The position numbers and the translations under genes were made by a program. Under the pieces are notes generated by a model. It was given only the letters and a program-made list of their open reading frames with translations. It made no database searches and was not told the DNA's origin. 5,255 nucleotides of DNA, from NCBI GenBank assembly GCA_945863825.1, contig CAMBBY010000139.1, forward strand, positions 1 to 5,255, given 5' to 3'. Shown piece after piece: positions 1 to 4,177 of this stretch; within the stretch, counting starts at the first letter, position 1, and every line of letters starts with the position of its first letter. The DNA comes from an uncultured Prevotella sp. (lineage in GTDB: Bacteria; Bacteroidota; Bacteroidia; Bacteroidales; Bacteroidaceae).

Positions 1-174
1 GATTCTGATACTGCAATGGTTGATACAGCTGCTGCTGATACAGCTGCTGCTGATTCTGCTAAGCAATCTAGGATTACTTTACGAACGAAAAATGAGAGAA
101 ACAACCGCTGGACTTCGGTCTGGCGGCTTTTTTTGTTTTATAGGCTCTGGTGCTTTTCCTGTCTGGTTGTCTGA
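1..174 (+). CDS. 3' end of an unidentified gene with Asp/Thr/Ala-rich tail; true stop uncertain
   Basis: The only + frame free of early stops that reads as protein is frame 1. It gives an acidic, small-residue tail (DTAAADTAAADSAKQ) built from a 15-bp in-frame duplication. The same frame then continues through a strong terminator into a basic, aromatic stretch and stops at TGA 172-174, which is unlikely as native protein. The real end was probably near 60-71, where frame 3 has TAA (60-62) and TAG (69-71), so a one-base indel could have removed the stop. Low-complexity Ala-rich tails occur on some Bacteroidetes membrane or envelope proteins such as SecG, but nothing here identifies the gene. 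The + orientation of the terminator supports a + strand gene; otherwise the call is weak. Confidence 0.35.
   Translation, partial: DSDTAMVDTAAADTAAADSAKQSRITLRTKNERNNRWTSVWRLFLFYRLWCFSCLVV
22..60 (+). repeat. 15-bp tandem repeat encoding D-T-A-A-A
   Basis: GATACAGCTGCTGCT occurs at 22-36 and 37-51, followed by a partial, diverged copy at 52-60 (GATTCTGCT). The period is a multiple of three and in phase with frame 1, giving DTAAA-DTAAA-DSA. It looks like slippage-prone coding repeat at the C-terminus of the upstream gene. Confidence 0.7.
105..134 (+). terminator. Rho-independent terminator with TTCG tetraloop
   Basis: CCGCTGGAC (105-113) pairs with GTCTGGCGG (118-126) to form a 9-bp stem containing two G-U pairs, closed by the very stable TTCG tetraloop (114-117). 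One C separates the stem from a run of seven T (128-134). The T-run is on the + strand, so it ends transcription arriving from the upstream gene and insulates it from mtaB. Confidence 0.9.
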
Positions 175-253
175 TTGGTTTATTCTTTCAGTCCCGATGC
201 TTTATAGAATCAGTTTTTTCATACTGCCCATATTAGAAAAAGCGCCTTGGGAA

Positions 254-285
254 TTTGCTGATTTCAGAATAATTGTTTAACTTTG
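254..285 (+). promoter_or_regulatory. Bacteroidetes-type promoter for mtaB
   Basis: TTTG (254-257), a 20-nt spacer, then TAACTTTG (278-285) fits the Bacteroidetes sigma-ABfr consensus of a -33 TTTG and a -7 TAnnTTTG. Transcription would start near 291, giving mtaB an untranslated leader of about 225 nt that includes the whole repeat array. It sits downstream of the strong terminator, as expected for a new transcription unit. Confidence 0.65.
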
Positions 286-337
286 CCGAACTTTTGCTCA
301 GAAGGCTAAAAAACAAGTTTTGTGTTACTTTCTTCTG

Positions 338-367
338 ATGCTGGAGGGATGGGGATTTTCTTCTTGA
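338..367 (+). other. Leader mini-ORF 1 (9 codons, MLEGWGFSS)
   Basis: ATG 338-340 to TGA 365-367 encodes MLEGWGFSS inside the first B unit of the leader array. The ATG overlaps a TGA triplet (TGATG). The position downstream of the predicted promoter would allow translation, but no convincing ribosome binding site is visible and such a short ORF can arise by chance. Reported because the next B unit encodes a peptide of identical length. Confidence 0.3.
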
Positions 368-395
368 AAATCAAGATTTGTGTTCCTTTCTCCTG

Positions 396-425
396 ATGCT
401 GGAGGGTTGGAGGACATTCTCCTGA
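396..425 (+). other. Leader mini-ORF 2 (9 codons, MLEGWRTFS)
   Basis: ATG 396-398 to TGA 423-425 encodes MLEGWRTFS in the second B unit. Against mini-ORF 1 the first five residues are unchanged (with one synonymous change, GGA to GGT), the middle differs, and length and stop are kept. The third B copy has lost the ATG (AAG at 425-427) and contains an in-phase TAG, so it is not an ORF. Confidence 0.3.
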
Positions 426-517
426 AGCTGGAGATTTAGGGGCTTTCTCTTGAACGCAGAAAGGAGAACCTTTTCGGTTTTGGCCGATTGAAAATTAATA
501 ATGTAAATAGGATAATT

Positions 518-1855
518 ATGATAGATACAAGTGCCTTTCAAGGCAAGAAAGCTGCTTATTATACTCTGGGTTGTAAACTCAATTTCTCAGAGACTTCCAC
601 TTTCGGAAAGATGCTGGAAGATATGGGGGTTGTTACAGCTCAAAAGGGTGAACAAGCAGATATTTGTTTGATAAATACATGTTCTGTAACAGAAGTGGCT
701 GATCACAAATGTCGTCAGGCCATTCATCGCATGGTACGCCAGAATCCTGGAGCCTTTGTGATTGTTACTGGTTGCTATGCCCAGTTGGAATCAGAGAATG
801 TGAGCAAGATAGAAGGTGTTGACCTGGTGCTTGGTGCCAATGAGAAAGCTCATCTGATACAGTATCTGAGTGATGCTTGGGCGCAGAAGTATTCAGAAGC
901 GCTTCATCTGCATCATAGTGTGAAGACCAAGGAAATCAAGACTTTCCAGCCGTCTTGTTCCCGTGGCAACCGCACCCGTTATTTCCTGAAAGTACAGGAT
1001 GGTTGCAATTATTATTGTACCTATTGTACAATACCTTTTGCCCGTGGCAATTCCCGCAATCCAAGTATAGCTTCTCTTGTAGAACAGTCTGAGCAGGCAG
1101 CCCGTGAGGGAGGTAAGGAAATCGTTATTACTGGCGTGAATATCGGAGATTTCGGTCAGACAACTCATGAGCGCTTTTTGGATCTGGTGAAGGCTCTTGA
1201 CGGAGTTGAGGGCATCAAGCGATACAGAATTTCCAGTCTGGAGCCAGACCTCTGTGATGATGATCTCATCGAATATTGTGCCCAGAGCCGGGCTTTCATG
1301 CCTCATTTCCACATACCTCTGCAAAGCGGTAGCGACGAGGTGCTCAAGTTGATGCATCGTCGTTATGATAAGGCTCTGTTTGCTCATAAGGTTCAACTGA
1401 TCAAGGAGAAGATGCCGGATGCTTTCATCGGGGTTGACGTGATGGTAGGCTGCCGTGGTGAAACGCCTGAGTGTTTTGAGGAATGTTATGAGTTCCTGAA
1501 GTCCTTGCCTGTTACCCAACTTCATGTTTTCCCTTATTCTGAACGCCCGGGTACGGCTGCGCTCAAGATTCCTTATGTGGTGAGTGACAAGGAGAAGAAG
1601 TTGCGCTCCAAGCGACTCCTGGAGTTGAGCGACCAGAAGACGCAAGAGTTTTATGCCCAGTATATTGGTACGGAAGCAGAGGTGCTGTTTGAGAAGGCGC
1701 CTCGCGGTAAGGCCATGCATGGTTTTACCAAGAACTATGTGAGAGTAGAACTTTCTCCTGCGCTTGCCAAGGAAGAGTATGACAATCAGTTGCTCCGTGT
1801 TCGCCTGGGCGATTTCAATCACGACAAAACGGCTTTGAAGGCAGAATTGCTCTAA
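518..1855 (+). CDS. mtaB: tRNA t6A37 C2-methylthiotransferase MtaB (radical SAM)
   Basis: This enzyme converts N6-threonylcarbamoyladenosine at tRNA position 37, in tRNAs reading ANN codons, to the 2-methylthio form, using two [4Fe-4S] clusters and S-adenosylmethionine in the cytoplasm. Numbered from ATG 518 (445 aa), the N-terminal methylthiotransferase domain carries the cluster cysteines C19 (TLGCKLN), C55 (NTCSVT) and C86 (TGCYAQ). The radical-SAM CxxxCxxC motif is C163/C167/C170 (GCNYYCTYC). HIPLQSGSD (265-273) and FPYSERPGT (338-346) are family motifs, and the last ~70 residues match a TRAM RNA-binding domain. The frame stays open to TTG 488, but ATG 518 is preferred: AGGA (509-512) lies 5 nt upstream, and MIDTSAFQGKKAAYYTLGCK is a typical family start. 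Length is normal and all catalytic cysteines are present. Confidence 0.96.
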   Translation: MIDTSAFQGKKAAYYTLGCKLNFSETSTFGKMLEDMGVVTAQKGEQADICLINTCSVTEVADHKCRQAIHRMVRQNPGAFVIVTGCYAQLESENVSKIEGVDLVLGANEKAHLIQYLSDAWAQKYSEALHLHHSVKTKEIKTFQPSCSRGNRTRYFLKVQDGCNYYCTYCTIPFARGNSRNPSIASLVEQSEQAAREGGKEIVITGVNIGDFGQTTHERFLDLVKALDGVEGIKRYRISSLEPDLCDDDLIEYCAQSRAFMPHFHIPLQSGSDEVLKLMHRRYDKALFAHKVQLIKEKMPDAFIGVDVMVGCRGETPECFEECYEFLKSLPVTQLHVFPYSERPGTAALKIPYVVSDKEKKLRSKRLLELSDQKTQEFYAQYIGTEAEVLFEKAPRGKAMHGFTKNYVRVELSPALAKEEYDNQLLRVRLGDFNHDKTALKAELL

Positions 1856-1945
1856 GAGTTCGTGATGATGATAACGCTCGAATCATATCGTTCGAATATA
1901 GTCTCGTAAGGTTCGGGCGATGTGTTTATTCTATGGTGATGTATT

Positions 1946-2830
1946 ATGATGTATTATAATGATTTTGGAACTTGGATCCGGAAACAGTTTCCTGATTTCC
2001 GGGTTCAGAAGATTTCTATAGATGCCGGATTTTCCTGTCCCAACCGGGATGGGAAAATTTCCAGCGGCGGCTGTACTTATTGTGACAACCGCACGTTCAA
2101 TCCCAGCTATTGCGACCGCAAGAAGTCTATCTCCGAACAGTTGGAAGAGGGGAAGGCATTCTTTGCCCGTAAGTATCCGGACATGAAGTATCTTGCTTAT
2201 TTCCAGGCTTATACCAATACTTATGCTAAGGTAGAACAGCTCCGGGAGATGTATGAGGAAGCCCTTCGCGTGGAAGATGTGTTGGGTATCGTGATCGGTA
2301 CTCGCCCGGACTGTATGAGCGATGAATTGCTGGATTATCTGGAGGAACTCAACAAGCGCACGTTCTTATTGGTGGAGTATGGAATAGAAAGTGCGAATGA
2401 TGATACTTTGCGTCGCATCAATCGCGGCCATGATTTTGCCTGCAGCCGTGATGCGGTAGAGCGTACGCATGCTCGCGGCATCCTGACTGGCGGTCATATT
2501 ATCATCGGGCTGCCAGGAGAAGATGCGGAGGAGAGTCTCCGTCAGGCTCCTATCATTTCTTCGCTTCCTCTTGATATTCTGAAGATTCATCAGATGCAGA
2601 TTATCAAGGGAACCCGTTTGGCGCAGGAATATGCTGAACATCCTTTTCATATCTATTCGGTAGAGGAGTATATTGACGTCATCGTCAGGTTTATTCGGTT
2701 GCTGCGCCCGGATCTGGTGCTCGAAAGGTTTGTAAGTCAATCGCCTAAGGAATTGCTCGTGGCTCCGAAATGGGGATTGAAGAATTATGAGTTTACTAAT
2801 TTGCTGAACAATAGGCTTAAGAGCCATTAA
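1946..2830 (+). CDS. Radical SAM protein, TIGR01212 (YhcC/YtqA) family
   Basis: A 294-aa cytoplasmic radical-SAM enzyme. The start MMYYNDFGTWIRK and QKISIDAGFSCPNRDG are hallmarks of the family. The cluster cysteines have the expanded spacing C31-x11-C43-x2-C46 (CPNRDG...GGCTYC) seen in TIGR01212 and Elp3-like proteins rather than CxxxCxxC. YFQAYTNTYA (85-94), GTRPDC (118-123), VEYGIESAND (143-152), GHIIIGLPGE (183-192) and KIHQMQIIKGT (213-223) are further conserved blocks, and WGLKNYEF (276-283) is near the end. The exact substrate is unproven; from memory, the Bacillus subtilis relative YtqA (MnmL) has been implicated in mnm5s2U synthesis at the tRNA wobble position. In-frame TGA at 1937-1939 limits the start to ATG 1946 or ATG 1949. 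The gene follows mtaB by 90 bp with no clear intervening promoter or terminator, suggesting co-transcription. Confidence 0.92.
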   Translation: MMYYNDFGTWIRKQFPDFRVQKISIDAGFSCPNRDGKISSGGCTYCDNRTFNPSYCDRKKSISEQLEEGKAFFARKYPDMKYLAYFQAYTNTYAKVEQLREMYEEALRVEDVLGIVIGTRPDCMSDELLDYLEELNKRTFLLVEYGIESANDDTLRRINRGHDFACSRDAVERTHARGILTGGHIIIGLPGEDAEESLRQAPIISSLPLDILKIHQMQIIKGTRLAQEYAEHPFHIYSVEEYIDVIVRFIRLLRPDLVLERFVSQSPKELLVAPKWGLKNYEFTNLLNNRLKSH

Positions 2831-2841
2831 AGCATTTTTTT
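2815..2841 (+). terminator. Weak intrinsic terminator after the TIGR01212 gene
   Basis: GCTTAA (2815-2820) can pair with TTAAAGC (2827-2833) with one bulged A, and one base later comes a run of seven T (2835-2841). The stem is A/T-rich and overlaps the stop codon, so termination would be weak; the T-run is the stronger part of the evidence. Confidence 0.4.
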
Positions 2842-2857
2842 ATCATTATAAATTCTT

Positions 2858-2884
2858 AATTATGCCTCAAATCGGGGCATAATT
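2858..2884. promoter_or_regulatory. 11-bp inverted repeat just upstream of the glycosyltransferase promoter element
   Basis: AATTATGCCTC (2858-2868) and GGGGCATAATT (2874-2884) form a stem of 11 pairs (one G-T), loop AAATC; the outer nine pairs are perfect. No T-run follows directly, so it is a poor classical terminator. It ends 13 nt before the -7 element and covers the space where a -33 box would lie, so it could be an operator palindrome, or part of the preceding gene's 3' end. Confidence 0.5.
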
Positions 2885-2897
2885 GAATTATTCTTTG

Positions 2898-2905
2898 TAT
2901 TTTTG
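2898..2905 (+). promoter_or_regulatory. Putative -7 promoter element for the glycosyltransferase
   Basis: TATTTTTG matches TAnnTTTG and lies 29 nt before the ATG at 2935, implying a short leader of roughly 20-25 nt. No TTTG is present at the proper distance upstream; that position falls inside the inverted repeat at 2858-2884. A promoter lacking a good -33 box next to a palindrome could need an activator, which is inference. Confidence 0.45.
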
Positions 2906-2915
2906 CAGTCAATAT

Positions 2916-2951
2916 GCAAAAGTAGCAATACAAGATGGCAAAAGTAGCAAT
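2916..2951 (+). repeat. 14-bp direct repeat spanning the glycosyltransferase start
   Basis: GCAAAAGTAGCAAT occurs perfectly at 2916-2929 and again at 2938-2951, 22 bp apart. The second copy encodes residues 2-6 (AKVAI). The first copy follows its own ATG (2914-2916), which opens a 3-codon ORF (ATG CAA AAG TAG) in another frame, so it looks like a duplicated and disabled translation start. Confidence 0.8.
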
Positions 2952-3960
2952 TGTAATACTAAATTGGAATGGTCAGAAGATGCTGGCCAAGTTTCTTCCT
3001 AATGTGATAGAGTATTCCCGACAGGATGCTGAAATCTGGGTGGCGGATAACAGTTCGTCAGATGGTTCCATGCACCTTCTGGAAACTCAATTTCCTCTGG
3101 TCAAGACTATCGTACTGGAGCAGAATTTTGGCTTTGCCGAAGGGTATAATCGGGCGTTGCGCCAGATAGAGGCCGACTACTATGTGCTGTTGAATAGTGA
3201 TGTGGAGGTGAGTCATCATTGGCTTACTCCGCTTATAGAGTTTATGGATTCCCATCCTCAGGTGGCAGCCTGTCAGCCGAAATTGCTGGCAGAATACGAC
3301 AAGGACAGTTTTGAGTATGCCGGTGCCTGTGGAGGTTTTCTGGATAAATATGGTTATCCGTTCTGTCGTGGCAGGATTTTCGGTACGGTAGAACGTGATA
3401 ATGGCCAGTATGATTACCAGCAGGAGATATTGTGGGCTACGGGTGCGTGCATGATGATCCGTTCTGCGGATTATTGGAAGGCAGGTGGACTTGACGGCCG
3501 CTTTTTCGCTCATAATGAAGAGATAGACCTTTGCTGGCGTTTGCGCCTGATGGGGCGGAAAATCTATTGCATTCCTGAGAGTGAAGTGTATCATGTGGGT
3601 GGAGGAACTTTACCTAAAAGCAATCCGATGAAGACTTTCCTGAATTTCAGAAATAATCTAACGATGCTTTATAAGAATCTGTCGGACAAGGAGTTATCGC
3701 ATGTGATGAGAGCGAGATGGTTCCTCGATTATCTGGCTGCTTTTGAGATGTTGCTGCTTCAGCGGAATTGGGGTGATTTCAAGGCTGTGTTCAAAGCTCG
3801 CAAGGCATTCAAGGAATGGCGTTCCTCTTTTGATGAGGAGAGAAAGCGTATTCAGACACAAAGAGTGGAGGAGGAGATTCCGCAGATTTTCCAGACTTCC
3901 ATATTGTGGCAATATTACGCCAAGGGAGTGAAGAATTTCAAGGATTTGAAAACGGCTTGA
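2935..3960 (+). CDS. Family 2 glycosyltransferase (rhamnosyltransferase-like, COG1216)
   Basis: A 341-aa GT-A fold enzyme that should transfer a sugar from a nucleotide-sugar donor to a growing glycan at the inner face of the cytoplasmic membrane. AIVILNWNG (5-13) begins the donor-binding fold. WVADNSSSDGS (35-45) gives the nucleotide-binding Asp, and EQNFGFAEGYNRA (62-74) is a typical GT2 block. LLNSDVEV (85-92) supplies the metal-binding DxD, ATGACMMIR (168-176) the acceptor-side loop, and HNEEIDLCWRL (193-203) the ED/base region. YHVGGGT (219-225) follows. Residues 240-341 are helical and basic, without a clear transmembrane segment; 262-276 is hydrophobic and might touch the membrane. Donor and acceptor cannot be read from sequence. 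It appears to have its own promoter. Its TGA stop belongs to the first unit of a 24-bp tandem array, so the array may affect its 3' end. Confidence 0.93.
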   Translation: MAKVAIVILNWNGQKMLAKFLPNVIEYSRQDAEIWVADNSSSDGSMHLLETQFPLVKTIVLEQNFGFAEGYNRALRQIEADYYVLLNSDVEVSHHWLTPLIEFMDSHPQVAACQPKLLAEYDKDSFEYAGACGGFLDKYGYPFCRGRIFGTVERDNGQYDYQQEILWATGACMMIRSADYWKAGGLDGRFFAHNEEIDLCWRLRLMGRKIYCIPESEVYHVGGGTLPKSNPMKTFLNFRNNLTMLYKNLSDKELSHVMRARWFLDYLAAFEMLLLQRNWGDFKAVFKARKAFKEWRSSFDEERKRIQTQRVEEEIPQIFQTSILWQYYAKGVKNFKDLKTA

Positions 3961-4100
3961 ATGAAGTCTGATGATTCTTCTTGAATGAAGCTTGATAATC
4001 CTTTTTGAATGAAGCGTGATGATTCTTTTTGAATGAAGTCTGATGATTCTTCTTGAATGAAGCGTGATGATTCTTCTTGAATGAAATCTGATGGAAGCTT
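3957..4100 (+). repeat. 24-bp tandem repeat array, six units
   Basis: Units start at 3957, 3981, 4005, 4029, 4053 and 4077, each exactly 24 bp and beginning TTGAATGAA. The first five share most positions and end in TTCTTC, TTCTTT or TCCTTT; the sixth keeps the first half (TTGAATGAAATCTGATG) and then diverges. The first unit supplies the glycosyltransferase stop codon. Units vary at the third codon (TCT, CTT or CGT) and at single positions later. GAAG and CTTC within a unit can pair. There are no spacers, so this is not a CRISPR. Confidence 0.95.
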
Positions 4101-4107
4101 TCAATAA
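3961..4107 (+). other. Six consecutive mini-ORFs joined by TGA-ATG, in frame with the glycosyltransferase
   Basis: Read from ATG 3961, the array is a chain of complete short ORFs: MKSDDSS, MKLDNPF, MKRDDSF, MKSDDSS, MKRDDSS and MKSDGSFQ. Starts are at 3961, 3985, 4009, 4033, 4057 and 4081. The first five end in TGA and the next ATG follows immediately; the last ends in TAA (4105-4107). All are in phase with the glycosyltransferase, so translation could in principle reinitiate down the chain, or TGA readthrough would append 8-residue repeats. No ribosome binding site is visible. Most differences between units change the peptide, which argues against selection on it, so translation is unproven. 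Confidence 0.4.
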
Positions 4108-4126
4108 AAGCCAGATGGCTTCCTTT
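4093..4126 (+). terminator. Possible weak terminator or nested hairpin after the array
   Basis: GGAAGC (4093-4098) can pair with GCTTCC (4118-4123), and inside this AAGCC (4108-4112) can pair with GGCTT (4117-4121) around the loop AGAT. These are alternative structures. Only CCTTT follows, so termination would be inefficient; it could also be a processing or pausing site between the glycosyltransferase and the next gene. Confidence 0.3.
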
Positions 4127-4177
4127 GAAAACGAGTAGGCTTTAAAAAATAGAAATAACTTAGAAACTGACTATAAA

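Larger units (their letters stand above)
308..451 (+). repeat. Degenerate 29-bp tandem array (A-B-A-B-B') in the mtaB leader
   Basis: Aligning the region at a 29-bp period gives A units at 308-336 and 366-394, B units at 337-365 and 395-423, and a 28-bp degenerate B at 424-451. The A+B pair is thus a 58-bp direct duplication, about 76% identical by my hand count (14 mismatches in 58). B units begin GATGCTGGAG (GAAGCTGGAG in the last) and end in a pyrimidine tract TTCTTCT, TTCTCCT or TTCTCT. Each B unit can pair its purine half with its pyrimidine half, for example GGAG with CTCC. By position it lies in the transcribed leader. Confidence 0.75.
135..517. other. Non-coding region between the upstream gene and mtaB
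   Basis: No convincing gene is present; the long frame 2 open stretch (20-280) runs through the terminator and has no family resemblance. Bases 135-253 show nothing I can name. The rest holds a promoter (254-285), a tandem array (308-451), a short perfect hairpin (TCTTGA at 362-367 with TCAAGA at 371-376) and a possible weak hairpin around 467-479 (AACC with GGTT). Just before mtaB is a start-stop pair, ATGTAA (501-506), then an AGGA motif (509-512). Confidence 0.6.

Noticed and set aside
20..280. 86-codon + strand ORF over the terminator
   Set aside because: It crosses the terminator and the predicted mtaB promoter, its first part is the other frame of the GCT repeat, and it resembles no family.
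337..470. CsrA/RsmA binding sites suggested by repeated GGA motifs in the leader
   Set aside because: The GGA motifs follow from the repeat unit, and CsrA is generally absent from Bacteroidetes.
893..1822. Long - strand ORF opposite mtaB
   Set aside because: A shadow of mtaB: antisense to a complete, well-conserved gene and without recognisable motifs.
1878..1895. Hairpin TCGAA/TTCGA between mtaB and the next gene as a terminator
   Set aside because: Only five pairs with an 8-nt loop and no T-run after it; not enough to separate the two genes.
2366..3594. - strand ORFs opposite the TIGR01212 and glycosyltransferase genes
   Set aside because: Antisense shadows of strongly supported genes, with no motifs or start signals.
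3957..4100. CRISPR array
   Set aside because: Units are directly adjacent with no unique spacers, 24 bp long and diverging, and no cas genes are present.
3694..4104. - strand ORF with HSRRIIxL repeats
   Set aside because: The repeats simply reflect the 24-bp array read backwards. It starts at TTG, has no promoter or ribosome site, and mostly lies antisense to the glycosyltransferase. The partly silent substitution pattern is noted under the array but rests on very few positions.
3957..4107. Recoded TGA (alternative genetic code)
   Set aside because: TGA is the most sensible end of the glycosyltransferase, no TGA occurs inside the well-conserved genes, and Bacteroidales use the standard bacterial code.
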